Shown: positions 10,820 through 23,289 of the stretch, piece after piece
Layout: each line of letters opens with the position of its first letter
Position numbering within the stretch: position 1 is the first letter of the stretch
NCBI GenBank assembly: GCA_015039365.1
Contig: WION01000356.1
Location: 1 to 53,937 of the forward strand
Reading direction: 5' to 3'
Length of the DNA: 53,937 nucleotides
Origin: Amanita rubescens
Taxonomy: Eukaryota; Basidiomycota; Agaricomycetes; Agaricales; Amanitaceae
Notes under the pieces: model-generated
Databases searched by the model: none
Seen by the model: the letters and a program-made list of their open reading frames with translations, nothing else
What the model was told of the DNA's origin: nothing
Made by a program: the position numbers and the translations under genes

Positions 10820-13231
10820 CTGACATGACCTATCTCACATAAAGAAGCACACCTTATTCCTGTGCCCTTCCCTCTAGTGTCGGAGAACGATTCTTTCCCT
10901 CAGACACGCTAAAGGGTGTCTTCTGTTGGGGGTCTAATATTTATACTCCAACACAATATTTATGTACCTGCAATGGTAATCTTTGTACGGATTCATCCTT
11001 GTTTCAGTCTATAGCTTTGTATGCGCTTGCTATATAGTCCTCTCAAGACAGTGCTGCTTTGCTTTGCCGGTGTTGCTTGTTTTGGCAGGTAGAGTTGAAA
11101 CTACTGTGCTTAATTTCGCAAATCACGCCCTCGGCAAATTGCGGATGGTCGCAACAAATGCAGATGAATCTGTAGAAACGACATCAATCAGTGACCAGAT
11201 GACCACAAACAAGCACTAAGTAAGCCCTACAGCCCGAAGTCTTCGCAGAAAAACGATGACTGCGGTTACGTTTTAACTACTCATACATCAGAACCCTACT
11301 CCAATCCCGCGCGCCACGATAATGATGAATTGCAGTTCGGCCGGTGTACTATGGAAGCCGTTCCGCTGATTCGTGTAATTTTGGCTATCTTGGCAAGGTT
11401 TACCGCATAAGGCTGCATGTGCATGAAAGTAAAACGCCGCTGTGGGCATAACACAATTGACGTATACTGATTAAGATTAGTAACGTTTAGCGGCCTCCGT
11501 TGTAATAGGGTACATCAGAAGCCGCAAGGCATTCATGTTTCGTCGTTAGCGTCGTCTGACATCTCTTTGGACGTGTCTCGCGCCTGGATACGTCATCTAT
11601 CTCCGCTGTCGGGCGCACATATCCCAAGATCAGAGGAGCCGACGGAATGTGCTTATATGGTTCCCGGGAGCGCGAGCCTGTTTCACAACCCTGCCGGGCA
11701 CGATGGCATGGCTGCGATCCCGTGGTGCGGCCTATACTCTTGACCCTTAAAAACGGGGGTTTTTTGAAATTTTGCTCTGATGTGCACAGCCCATCATCTA
11801 GTCGCTAAATCTGGGGTATGATTCTTTCCTGTTTTTCTCCTGATTTTGGGTCCTCATTGCCACAAATAGGTGGCCACACTCGACCACAGCAACACGAGTT
11901 GCACTGCAGTTCAGAGACAGCATTAAGGGTCGCCCGTTCGGTTGACCATACGCTGCAACTTTTCATAGCGTCGTGTGCTGACGAACATCAAGTTGTGATT
12001 ATGCAGGTCAACCGGCAGCCGAACGAGATGAAATGTCATGCTCATGAGTCGATAATTTTCCTTCCGCTGATAGAGTGGATTATAAAGAAGGGTGCAAATC
12101 TACATGATACCCATCTTTGATTGGTCAGTAGACGAGATAAAAGTACAACCATGACTTCCAATGCAGTATGGATGAATCGATGATGCATCGACAATTTGAC
12201 GCCATTCACGTGCCATTCTTAAGCTCAATGTAGACCTTTCGGCAGGACCTAGCGGAATTGAGACGGCTGCACGCTCAGTGGGCCTTCGTCACCTCCATAT
12301 GCAGAGGCTTGGGGAGATTTACGGATAGCGGTTCATCATATACGCTTAAACCAGTTCGGTCCTTGGAACAATATCACAGGGTTCTAAAATCAGCACGCCC
12401 ACTCAGCGGCGTTTTACGTGTACGGTCGTCAGGCAGTGTTCAAGACTAACTAATATTGGCCATTCATTAAGTAAATAAAAATGACCTGCCGTGATTGTCA
12501 TTGGTCGTGAAGCGTGACTACCGCATGAAGACATCTTTTGACGCCGAACCACAAATGTTATCCAACGGGCTTGTGAACGGATATACATCGTTAGACTAAG
12601 CGCGCTGAGAAAAGCTCGCTGCCTGAGGCATCTTGCGATCAACTCGTGTCATAGCTGAGGTAACCAAAGGGCCCAATGTCGAGTCCATTCTTAATCAATA
12701 TGAGGTACGTCACAAAAGGAATGTCATAAGATCGGCCCTTGATGGACCTGGCGGGCTAAAGAAGATTCGGTCAAGGCATCTCACATGTAATACTGCCAGG
12801 TCTGCACACATGAGTGAATCTCATTTGATCACCATAAAAGGTCAGGTGACATATAAGAGAGCAAATCCGTGGATCGTACTGCATGTGTAGGGGAAATCAT
12901 GCAGGGCAACCCTGCCATATGCGAGTGGGATACCACCTGCGTAGCTCATTCTTCCACGATGTCAGCGTAGCAATTAGCACATAGACGAGGCGGTAGCGTC
13001 GGATCAGGCAAGTAAATCACAAAACTTCAGGTCTTTAAGGTTTAGGTAGGACCCAGTGGATGGGAAGCCGATGACGGATATTAGGCTCTTTCACAGAATC
13101 ATAGGCGGTGTTTATGTACATAACTGAACTGAAGTCGGCAGCATCCGCTATCTGGCATTTGGACAAGCCAAGCTGAAACATAGCAAAACGGAAGTCTTAT
13201 GGGAACTCAAGAAGACCATCTCCATGGCAAT
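10820..13231. other. 2.4 kb without a recognisable gene
   Basis: The left part is 3' flank of the preceding gene. Several 60-100 codon frames occur but none shows splice structure, family motifs or sustained coding bias. No terminal repeats, tRNA or transposase fragment was recognised. Confidence 0.45.
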
Positions 13232-14192
13232 CTAAGCGATTTCCTCTACTTCGGCTTCTCTCCACCTGAGGTGCTTTTCGAAAAAAGCAATGAGCTGAAT
13301 AATTAATGGTAAGTTTCTGCTCGTGGGACAATATATGTGACATCCTCACTTTCTGCGGGCATCGTTTCTTGCAGATATCCGCCTTTTCCCTTATCCTTTC
13401 ACCCGATTTCCTACGCCGATCAGCCTTGTCAAGGGGATACAAGGAAACACTCACAAAGTAAAATAAAGGGTCATATCACCAGACATATCTTTTTCGACGG
13501 TGTCAATCGTCTCAATGAGGTCCTCCCAGGTTGGCCAACTTTCATATTTCGACATGTCACCAATAATTATTTCAGCATCTTCGTCGTCATCCTGTGGAGA
13601 GACAATATTTCGAGCAGCGCTCGTTCTAGCCTTCTTTAGAGTACGTGTATCTGTATCTTGGCTTTCCTCAGAGCCAGCCCTTGCTTGGGCTTTTCTTCCT
13701 CGCTTTTTCGGAGCAGCAGACGCGGAATCGTCTTCTGATTCGTCACCCGTGGATTTTCTACCGCGTTTACCTTTAACCTCTGTTTTACGCGACTTTTTCT
13801 TTGCCCAGAACTCATTGATAAGCTCGTCCGCGTTTCTGGATTCATATTTCAGCACGCCTACCAATCAGTATGTATCAAGGCATACCCGGCATCATCTTCA
13901 TTCACCCAACTATTGTCCTCTTCACCGTAGCCTTTCCATTTCACAAGATACCCTATTTTCCCCTGGGCATAAAGAAGATTAAAGAAGGCTAGAAAACACG
14001 TAGTTCAGACATACACCAGCGAACATGCCGCGCTTGGCACCCAAAATGGCTTCGATTTCATACTCAGTTTCAACTTCGCTTTCGGCCGCGCCATTTGCAG
14101 CGCTAGGCGACCTTGAACCATCCTTATCTATCGCCTGGTGTTAAAACGCGTGTTATTGATGTTTAATATGTTATGAATAAATTTCTTACCAT
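13232..14192 (-). CDS. HP1: HP1-like chromatin protein: chromodomain and chromo shadow domain
   Basis: Six exons (14192-14190, 14134-14015, 13962-13886, 13835-13455, 13410-13350, 13294-13232) encode 234 aa. The chromodomain reads EYEIEAILGAKRGMF, then GKIGYLVKWKGYGEEDNSW, with the aromatic residues Y, W and W expected to cage methyl-lysine, and ends ADELINEFW. A lysine-rich hinge (KKRGRKAQAR) and an acidic stretch follow. The chromo shadow domain is complete: WPTWEDLIETID, GERIREKADICKKRCPQK, LIAFFEKHLRWREAE. Known: HP1/Swi6 binds H3K9 methylation and dimerises through the shadow domain to build heterochromatin. The first coding exon is only the ATG, cut by a GTAAGA donor. It is co-directional with the Y14 gene, 159 bp downstream of its stop. 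Confidence 0.94.
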
Positions 14193-14351
14193 GTTGCAAG
14201 TAGAAAAACACCAGCGGGGTAAAGGTGGGGAATGAGACAACGCACTCCAAACAAGGATGAGAAAACCAAACAGAACGACACAAACAACAGTATGGATTCT
14301 GAGCAAGATACGATAACACTCGAGTATATCTCCTATGTACTGAAGACATCA

Positions 14352-15050
14352 TCATCTCCGATGTCCAGGGCTCGCACTGCGTCCACGAGCTCGGCCCTTC
14401 TTAGGTCCGGACGGCGGCGGGCGCACGAACGCGTAATCACATTGCACATTTTGCTCCAATAGTGATGTTCCCGACGCGTTGTCGATTGCCGCTTGTGCCT
14501 CGGTCATCGTTTCATACTCTACAAGCGCATAGCCCTATCATTACCAAGCATGATTTTAGGTCAGTAGGGCTCGTGTGATACTAAATTTGGCGTACTTTCA
14601 CATAACCGGTCCTGCGATCAAGGTTGAGGTGCAGGTTTTTAATTTCCCCATATTCTGAAAATTTGTCCATCACATCTTCCTCTGTCGCTTCTTCATGTAC
14701 ATTTGTAACGAGAACGATCCAACCCTCGACAGCTGTCCGGTATTAATGGAGAAACATGGCATGGCAACCGAGGGACTCACATCTCGCGGCCCTGGTATCC
14801 GAATCTTTATGGGATGATTCCAAGCGATCATACTTTGCCTCTGAGACCGTCGTCGCCTCGTTTCCTCCAGCTGGATATCGAGTCAACTGGTGAGTCGCAA
14901 AACTTCCGGAATAGCTTGCCTGAATTTTGGAATCCCCTTCCTCTCCTCCGGACTGCACCTCCAGCTGCGACTGTCCGACTGATTTGGTAAATGATATGCT
15001 GAATCGAGAACAGACATACCCTCGTCAATATTCATTTCATCGTCGGACAT
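14352..15050 (-). CDS. Y14: Exon-junction-complex RNA-binding protein Y14
   Basis: Five exons (15050-15020, 14970-14920, 14870-14781, 14732-14596, 14534-14352) give 163 aa. The single RRM is unmistakable: [40 protein letters not shown], then [18 protein letters not shown] and CDYAFVRPP. The tail is basic and RS-like ([14 protein letters not shown]). The N-terminus is short and acidic ([10 protein letters not shown]), followed by [10 protein letters not shown]. Known: Y14 (RBM8A, Tsunagi) pairs with Mago in the exon-junction complex, marking spliced mRNA in the nucleus and cytoplasm. Intron 14871-14919 begins with GC (GCAAGC) rather than GT, and frame is restored only if it is used. Confidence 0.95.
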
Positions 15051-15643
15051 GATGGACCAGAGGGTAACGAATGTGACAAAGCGTGTCACACCCCTGATTC
15101 CGTGACGGGACCTGCGCTCATTGGCGGCCTTGGCCAGTGCGGTCCTTTTGCGATTGCGTTGGGCGCTCAGATGTGTTAGATTTAACTGATACGGCCGCCC
15201 ACAATAGCTCTGATTCTCGGACATCATCAACTTTTCTGTTTGGTGTCCTGCCCTGGTCACATGGCACCGAAATTGCGGGGGCGATGAAGTGACCCGGAAT
15301 CGGTGAGTTTTCCCAGCACCAAGTTGTGTTCCATCATGCATGATATGATGGTTCAGTTTCCCTCTGAAACGGGAACCAGCTCGCTTCGATCCTGGTGTCA
15401 ACGTGCCTGGGTCGTTTGTCCGGAAGCGACCTCTGACATTGATGGCAATGTCTAATAAATTTATGTCTTTTTTCCTTCCTGTCAACCTACCACTCTGTAC
15501 ACATCATTTCGCACAGCGGACCGAACCCTGTCACTGTTTACTCTTTCAGACGTCGCCGTAGCAATAAAAGGCGAAGGGAATCCTCTCCCTTTATAGTTCC
15601 TCCCTCGAGTTTCTCTTACTCTTCATACGCTCTCATCTACGCA

Positions 15644-16376
15644 ATGCAGTCTTCTTTACCTCGTCCATGCACGATATGCTGTCGTCCTACCTCCCTGTGG
15701 TGCAGCCGGTGCCAGAGCGCGTGGTATTGCTCAGCTGAGCATCTTCAGAGCGTACGCGTGACTTTATTTTATTTACTTGGGTGGCGGAATAACAGCATTG
15801 GCCACATAGGACTGGAGTCGACATAAGAGAGAGTGCCAACCTGCACCCTCTCCTCCTCCCCCTCACCAACATTCCTACCACAATGTTAACATGATTGCAA
15901 CACCACCCCCAGCTGAACCCCAGTATACCACCGTGTCTGCGATCCTTTTTGCTCCCGAGGAAGGTAAGTAATTGTATCCGTAATGAACCCTTCGGCATCT
16001 TATCAATGGGCTAGAACGTCCAAGAATAATCTCGATAAGCTGCCGTCCATCTCATAAACCATCACAGGGAATATGCCCAACGCCACTCGTCCAGTCGTAT
16101 TTCACCGAGGGCCAACCCGAAAACATTATTCTGACACAGGGACTTAACAACGAACCTTTGCGTTTCCCACTCCATTTGTGGTTCTCACCCCCTTCGCTAG
16201 AGAAGGGTACGCAGGTCAACCGCGCGATATATCACATAACATCAGGGGCCGCTGAGAAGCCGTGGTGCGGATCTGTCATCGTCCTCAAGTACAACGGCTC
16301 CCGTCGACAGGGCTACACTGATGCCGGCTCAAACGATCTTCCCGCTCTTTCGGCGTACTTCCTCGCCTACAAGTAG
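15644..16376 (+). CDS. MYND-type zinc-finger protein
   Basis: Three exons (15644-15751, 15810-15963, 16015-16376) encode 207 aa. The N-terminal MYND finger is complete: CTIC, CSRC, WYCSAEHLQ, then SDWSRHKREC across the first splice. The rest is a compact domain with RPRIISISCRPSH, LTQGLNNEPLRFPLHLWF, NRAIYHITSGAA and NGSRRQGYTDAGSNDLPALS. I know this C-terminal pattern from agaricomycete hypothetical proteins. MYND fingers usually bind proline-rich partners, so a protein-interaction role is inferred. An enzymatic role is not supported. It diverges from Y14 over 593 bp. Confidence 0.9.
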
Positions 16377-17088
16377 GACTTTCCATTAAGCATCGACGCA
16401 TGGTATCATCATTTCCTATCATCATCCCATATCCATATAGAGTTTCGGTCTGTCACTTGTGTCCTTAAATACCCGCTGCCTTTAGGTGTAGCAATACCAA
16501 TGCATGTTTTTTTATGGGGTCTATATTGTCAATCGGAAATCTTCCCCATATGTAGTCCTGCCAGTGCATTTGTGGCTTGATGGGGCTCCATTGAATCCCT
16601 GTCGAGAAGTCGAATGCCATTTTTGACATCAAACCAGGGCCCCATTCGCTCTCGGTACTCGGTCGCCTGACAGAATCGCGCAATGTTAAGAAGGTGCAAA
16701 TCGATCATCCATGCAGTTTTTCACACCGGGCCCGTGCATAATATTCATCTCGATGCAGTGTCTGCATAACGATTACATACATATATACCATTCTTGTTCT
16801 GAATTAAAGCGCCAAAGGAGGTGAATACGTAAATTGGCTGGTCAGCCTCAAACGTGTTCGTTTCTCAATCAGAGTTGGAACTGCGACTCGGAACCGTGCG
16901 TGCTAGGTGATCATGATCATGAGCCATTTGGCAAAGGACCCGAGGATATTGCCGACCATTGCTTTGAGATTGGAAGTTTGAGACCTCCAAATCGGATTAT
17001 CAGTTTCAATGTAGATCTAGTACCGCTAGTAGTAGCCTAGCCCAGTAGCCTTATGTAAGTGCTGCTCCCTCCGTTCACACAGGCCGTC
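16377..17088. other. Intergenic, no gene seen
   Basis: Lies between two co-directional genes and presumably holds the 3' UTR of one and the promoter of RRP4. A 72-codon minus frame at 16465-16683 has no recognisable features and is not called. Confidence 0.5.
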
Positions 17089-18350
17089 ATGATATCGTTC
17101 AGCCCCTTCCGTTCCGCGTCTAATCCCGTACAAACGTATCAGATGACGCGTCATTATCCTGCTGTGCTCGACGACATGGATCTGGATGAAGCTGGGGACG
17201 AGCTGTCGGATGATAGACTCGCTTACCCAGGCGAAACTCTGACATCATCCCAGGCATTTATGCGGTAAGTCCCAGTTACGACAGCTTTGACACAAAACTG
17301 ACAGGGTTGAAAGGGGTCATGGGACATACATTGAGAACGACGAGATGATCGCGTCAGTAGCCGGGATTGTCGAGCGCGTGAACAAACTTGTAACTGTAAG
17401 GGCTCTTCGCACTAGGTACGGAAACGATCGCTGGGCGCGGCGAACTTGCTAGATATCCTTTGTCCCCCCTTATCAGATATAATCCTGAGATTGGAGATCT
17501 TGTCGTCGGTCGAATTACTGAGGTAAGTTGCCCGTTCATTATACCATAAATGGCATTAGGCACATGTTCGCTCAGGTCCAACCCAGACGATGGAAGGTTG
17601 ATGCCAACGGAAGGCAAGATGCTGTCCTCATGCTGTCTTCTGTCAATTTGCCTGGTGGTGTGCAGGCACGTAGACCACGGACAACATCCACGCCTAAAAT
17701 TGACCTCCTGTAGAGACGGAAATTAGAAAGCGACGAGCTACAGATGCGTAACTTTTTTGAAGAGGGCGACCTGCTAGTTGCCGAAGTACAAGCGTTCTTC
17801 TCGGACGGTGCGATGTCATTGCACACGCGGTCATTAAAATACGGGAAGGTGTGTTTTATCTGCCGTAAGTGCCAAAGTTGCTAGGTTCATTCAAGGGTTC
17901 TAGTTGCGCAACGGACAACTCGTGACTGTGCCACCAATTTTGGTCCGTCGCTTAAAATCACATTTTATTACCCTTCCCTGTGGGGTTGATTTGATCCTGG
18001 CGCTGAACGGATACATTTGGGTAAGTAAGCACGTGAAGGAGAATGAACAAGAAGGGGAGGAAGGTTTCGACGCCGAAGCAGTGTATTCAAACCAAAATGA
18101 TGTGAGAATCAAATATGACTTAGGGATAGTGCATTAAATCTGATGTTCGCAGGAAATCGACGCATCTACTCGAAGCGCGATATCACGGGTTTCAAATATT
18201 ATTCGCATTCTGGCTTCACACTCTGTGCCATTGACGGACACGATCCTGTTGGAGGCATATGACTGGACAATGGAGCAGGAGGGCGGAGCTAACGACCTGC
18301 TCCAAGAGGACTTTGGTGCTGCACTCGTGGCTGCCGTCGGCGGAAAATGA
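17089..18350 (+). CDS. RRP4: Exosome cap subunit Rrp4 (EXOSC2)
   Basis: Seven exons (17089-17264, 17305-17415, 17477-17522, 17576-17665, 17714-17848, 17904-18101, 18153-18350) give 317 aa, close to the family length. Seen in order: an N-terminal domain with [17 protein letters not shown] and [13 protein letters not shown], an S1 domain ([20 protein letters not shown]), and a KH region with [16 protein letters not shown] and [17 protein letters not shown]. Known: Rrp4, Rrp40 and Csl4 form the RNA-entry cap of the exosome in nucleus and cytoplasm. Intron 17666-17713 is another GC-AG intron (donor GCACGT). With it, VNLPGGVQ joins [10 protein letters not shown] in frame. The stop lies 34 bp from the stop of the convergent neighbour. 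Confidence 0.95.
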
Positions 18351-18384
18351 AAGATAGATGACATGCATGTTCGTACAGGAAATG

Positions 18385-19862
18385 CTACTCTTCATCTGCT
18401 TCGCTAATACCTTCATCTTCGGCGTCGTCGAAATCGACTTCGTAACTTTCACCCTCATCTTCATCTATCGTCAGATCAGAAGGGGGCTGTGGTTGCTGTT
18501 GCTGCTGTGGTTGCTGTGGTTGCTGTGTCTGCTGGGGTGTTGTGTTTGTAGTACCACTGGCCATCTTACGGGCTTGCATAGCCTTTTTAGCTTCTTCTTT
18601 CTCTTCATCGATAGGCATCAGTTCGTCCAGAGCAAGATCTTTCCATCGTAGCGCTCCATTTACTCCACCTACGTAACCCATGTCCTCAAACAAAGCGCGA
18701 GAAAATGGATCATAAGGCGGTCGTGGTTTAGCTGCGGGATGCTTGATGTTCGTAGGATCCCCATAGGGATAGGAAGGGTGAACTTGTGATGGGAGCACTG
18801 TTTCCTTCTCATATCATTGCACCCTTCCAGCAGTAACTCTGTTACACACCATCCGAATCATCGGGATTGGGAGGCACCATATGCGGGGGTATATCCATGT
18901 CTAAATTTTGTTCTATTAAGGCCTAGGGACTCCCTGAAAATGTGTTCGCCACGAACCGTCGTCGGAGAGTTCGCCTTTCATGTACTCAGAAGTTTCAATG
19001 GTATCAAGGACCTGTAAGTCATGTCTTGTCATATGGACATAGCAATATGTAAGATCCTGTCAATATAGACTCAAACAAGTGGCAGAATCAAAAGAATCAA
19101 GAAGCTGACCGTCATCCTGCCCTGAATGGCTGTCGCAATTGCGCTGACGATACGCGTCACGACTTGTGACTGCATCGCTTGCGTTCTCTGACTTGAAACC
19201 CTTGCATCTCTGCAATAAGAACCCTTGGAAACATGAGATGTCAATGCACATCACGTTCGAGACTACCAGAATGAAATTATCCGATGTCTTCGTTCTGATG
19301 CTTCCATCTCATTCTCCATGCGGTGCCTACCACGAAGGTTGGACGAGGCGGACGGAACATCGAATTCTTGGGCGTTTGGAACATTGGACACGCCGACCGG
19401 ATCCAAAGACTTACCTTATCCGTACTGGAATGTACCTGCGACGTGTGGCCTGACATCTGGCTAAAGCCTCCGTGCAATATCGCTCGATTTAATCCAATCT
19501 CTCGGAAAGACCGCTTTGACAGAACCACGAGGTCCCCAGGACAAGGAAGTGGTACCCTTGCATATTTCATTTCAAAACGGGCAAGCACGCCCTCCACTGC
19601 GATTTCGGATCAGCGTCCGACAAGGGTTCAGATTCGCATGTTGTGCAAAAAAACAGCTCCTTGTTATCAGGTTCTGATGTAGTCAACAAAGGAAAGAGAC
19701 CTGTACCGCGGGTAGCGTTGGTTTCCTTTTTGACTGGCCCAACAAGCGAAATGGGACTTCGAATCGTTTCCTCAACCACAATGCCCTGCAGTTATTCTCA
19801 TGTCAGTTTAACATTCACAGAATACGGCTGCTCGTCGCTCGATGTACAATTCTAATTGGCAT
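18385..19862 (-). CDS. Unrecognised multi-exon protein with Gln-rich and acidic C-terminus
   Basis: I do not recognise the family. Coding blocks on the minus strand: a start at 19862 (MPIRI) spliced to GIVVEETIRSPISLVGPVK (to 19707), 19596-19415 (VEGVLARFEMKYARVPLPCP, GLNRAILHGGFSQMSGHTSQ), then EFDVPSASSNLRGRHRMENE near 19366, MQSQVVTRIVSAIATAIQG near 19150, VLDTIETSEYMKGELSDD near 19000, DMDIPPHMVPPNPDDSDG near 18860, and a last exon ending at 18385. The last exon reads HPSYPYGDPTNIKHPAAK and PYDPFSRALFEDMGYVGG, then a (Q/P)n tract and an acidic tail. The last three junctions phase cleanly. Those between 19415 and 19100 do not, so an exon or a base is misread there. Nuclear location is a guess from the acidic/Gln composition. 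Confidence 0.6.
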
Positions 19863-21263
19863 CCGGTGTAAGGGCGTGAATTGAGCCGAATAGGATCCCT
19901 TATCAATGCAAACCGAACCGAAAAGCTTATTCTATTGGCCCGCCATTACGTGAAGCTGATTAAAAAACACAAGTGCTATATCGAGGGAATGTTTGCAAGT
20001 TGTTTTTTTACGCCGATGACTCAGAAATGTACAGGATGTAAGCACAGCGCGTGGACAATGCCGATGCATAACAAAGTGTAGATCAACTAAGTAGAGGGGT
20101 CGCGATGGATACTGCAGATCAAGTTACTTACCTAATTTGTCAGCGCTGACGCACACTAAGTGCGAAACGCGAAGACTTCGTATGTTTCAGAAGTGCGTTC
20201 TGATCTGTCTTGTTTTAAAAAAAAATGCGAGTTGCCGTAGGTTGCCGTAATGCCCCATGAATGTTAACTCAATAAACTCATGATTCGGCTTTGCGGATAA
20301 GCCGTGCATTACGCGCGACCAATTCGAACGAAGTGGCGTTTGATCGATTGATCCTTTAAGTATGTATAAACCTTTCACGCGACGGCGACATGAACTGCGA
20401 TGAGCGCGACAATTGACAAGTAAGTTCTCAAGTGGTACACATATATATAGGGTCAAGGATGGCCGTGAAGGACACCTTAATATCGACGTCTTCCGCAGTT
20501 TTGTGACTGTTTAGAGTACATGTCAAACAGCGACAAGTACTCTGCGGACCTGGATCAGCGGAATGTTACCACTAATTCAACATCAAACGTAAAACGACAG
20601 ATCACATTGCCATAGTATGTAACTTTTATAGTACTCAAGACACCAAACTCATGCGGTCGTGCAAAGCTTTGTCTAGCTGGGGGTTCCCCATCCAGTGATC
20701 TAAAAATAGATATAACCCCCCCAATGTCGGGGGATAGTCGGCAGAGCAGAGCTGAACCCTTGCAGAATCTCAGCCTACGAGAAGGTTCCGCCGCGTCCTG
20801 ATCTTAATTCCAAAATCACCTTAACTTCGCTTTAGGGTCACGTTTCTGCCATGTGAGTATCCTCACCTTCTTGAACAGCTCCACGTAGCGCAGAAATTAG
20901 CATCACTAATGTCGCCGCTCCCTGGGCTCTCAACGATATTCGGGGGACAACGTGCATTACCCATCAAGGAAATGAGGAAAAGGGGTGAGCCGTTTTGGAC
21001 GTCAACGGCGAACGCTTTGCCATTCACCCGATTCCTGCCAGAAGGCGCTTTGGGATGGAGAAGTGTTTGAGAAGGGGATTTTCAGTGTCAATACAGTTAT
21101 CTTTCCGGTAGATAGAGGCCCGGACGAGAAAGCGCATTGGAAGTGTTACTAGGACTGGGTGCCGTGGGACTCTCCGCAAGCGTGAGAATCCGGCCACTGA
21201 TATCCCCTATTAACTCGTCCCTCCCTCGTCAAAACTGCTTCGTTTCCCCTTGAAACCACAGAA
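19863..21263. other. Intergenic, divergent flanks
   Basis: About 1.4 kb between two diverging genes. No frame with coding character was found. The right 60 bp is pyrimidine-rich, as expected before a fungal start codon. Confidence 0.5.
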
Positions 21264-22566
21264 ATGACCTCCAACGAAATAACAATACCAACCGAAGTTT
21301 TATGCGAGATCTTTCATCTTCTTTGCGATGAACCTATCCCTCTCCATGATTTGGAGAACGACTCACACTTGCACGAGTTCCCTTGGGCCGTTGGGCAGGT
21401 TTGCAGGCACTGGAGAGGAGCATTTCTTTCCTACACGCCTTTGTGGACTTCTTTTGCCCTAAGGCCCGGCTATTACAATCACCTTGCTAAAATGACCCGG
21501 CGCGCGATCACATATATCAAACGATCTGGCCAGCAGCCTCTCACGATAGTCGTGTCCACGCCGCGTTTAGAGTACAAAGTTTTTCCCGAAAAAGTTTGGA
21601 GAATTCTATTATCGTGCTCGAAGCGATGGAAAAAGGCCAACTTGGTGCTGGACAACAGTGCTGTGATAGACGAACTCCGCATATTGTGCATGTCGAGCCT
21701 CGAATCTCTCACAGTATCAATACCCAATTCCCTAACGATCCTGAAGAAACCTCAAATTGTCGCGCCGCGCCTAACTGAACTTGATATAACCCACCCTGGA
21801 TACACATCAACATGGGAGTTTCCTTGGGCACAATTGACAAAGCTCAAAATGGAAGTAGCTGGCGAAGACCTATGCATCGACGACGATCTGCATATGTGGG
21901 GAGTTCTGTTTCAGCTAGAAAAGATCGAAGAGCTACACGTCATCACACAGATCTACTATCTAGGGCCCAAGACGAGTCTACTTCCAATTATACACCTTCC
22001 TAGCCTTCGGCTTCTTGACATCTCCTTACCCTTTCCTCAGATGTTCTCCTGGTTCACTGCTCCTTTACTGGAACATCTATGCATACGCACATGCAGCCAC
22101 TACTTCCCGGATGTTTTTTACCCTCATCTGTCCTACGTGAGAGAATTGACATCTTTAATCCAACGTTCATCTTGTCACATTCGCCGATTGGAAGTCGTGG
22201 GCTCTCCAAGGGAGGAGCTGCTTATGATAATAAAATCACTAACCAGTGTCGAAGAGCTCTCCATTCAATGCCCAGGTTCTACTGAGGAGTTACAGGACAT
22301 CGCTATGGGACTTAGTGACTGCGTCTACCTGCCCAAACTGCAGGTACTGCGGGATGGCCTTTACTGTTTGGTATTCAGAGAACTCAATGGCAGCATTAAC
22401 TAAGATAGTGAAAGCGCGGGTGACGCTCGAGAAGTTTGTGGTCTGGTTGACCTTGCCAGAAGATGCTATCCCCAATAATGTCTTGAATTCGATGCACAGT
22501 TGGCCGTCATTTGCTCAAGTCTATATCAATGGCTCGGAGCTCGCGCGTTTGACTCCATCCCTTTGA
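21264..22566 (+). CDS. F-box / leucine-rich-repeat protein
   Basis: An N-terminal F-box of the mushroom type is clear: ITIPTEVLCEIFHLL, then FPWAVGQVCRHWRGAFLS and YTPLWTSF. Leucine-rich repeats follow (SLESLTVSIPNSL, LPSLRLLDISLPFP, LTSVEELSIQCPG). F-box proteins dock substrates onto SCF ubiquitin ligases through Skp1 (known). The frame opened at 21264 meets a stop near 22403. One extra base at 22391-22392 (GGC-A-GCA, third codon position) would continue it as ALTKIVKARVTLEKFVVWLT to a stop at 22566 (433 aa). No convincing intron explains the shift. It is separate from the minus-strand F-box array downstream and clearly divergent from it. Confidence 0.85.
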
Positions 22567-23289
22567 TTGTCACGGCTATCGGGGCTATTACACGAGTAGT
22601 GGAATGGGCTGCTTGTACCTAGGGTACATGATTTATTTTTAGAATTTCTTTGTGCCGGTAACGGGATCGACTTGAACGAGAGAAAAGTGTGTAAGAGTCG
22701 AATTTATAGCGAGTGGCTCTTCAAGTGAGGCGAATTGGGATCGAGCGGTGGTCACTAATCTCGACTACAGCCACGTTGCAGAGAGCTAACGGCATCATCA
22801 CAACAAAGAATCCTTCGCGTAGTCTCCATTTCGGGCGTGTCGAGAACTTGAATGTAACCATGTTCAAACCACCACGGGCAGGGAAGCGTTTCGGAGGGTG
22901 TGAAATAGCTTCGGCAACACTAACACATTCGATTTGCTCTGCAAGAACTGTCCCTCGCATGCTCTTGTGAGTAAGCAGATGACATTGATTCAGTGCCACA
23001 GGTGATGATGGATATGTCTTTATCTGGTCTTTGCCTGAGAGGCAATTCACGCACAAGTTTCATGCCGGACAGGGTCCTATAATGGCTCTGGAATGGTTCG
23101 ACTATCCTAACTTTGTAGGTGTGAAGTATTTGGTGTCAGCAGGAACGGATGGAACTGTTAAACAACTATCAAATCATCAGGTGCGTTGATCATCGTACAC
23201 ATGTGGCAACCGTGACATCCAAAATTTTAATCCCAGCGGTACATGTTCATCGGGATGCATTCGGTTCATGAATTACCAATTGAAAATGT
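22567..23289. other. Intergenic, no gene seen
   Basis: Between the F-box stop and the decayed sedolisin. No coding frame, tRNA or terminal repeat was recognised. Confidence 0.45.

Noticed and set aside
14883..15485. 200-codon minus frame covering the Y14 5' region
   Set aside because: It overlaps the Y14 start in the same frame but adds a long basic stretch without conservation. Y14 proteins start shortly before the acidic MSDDE segment.
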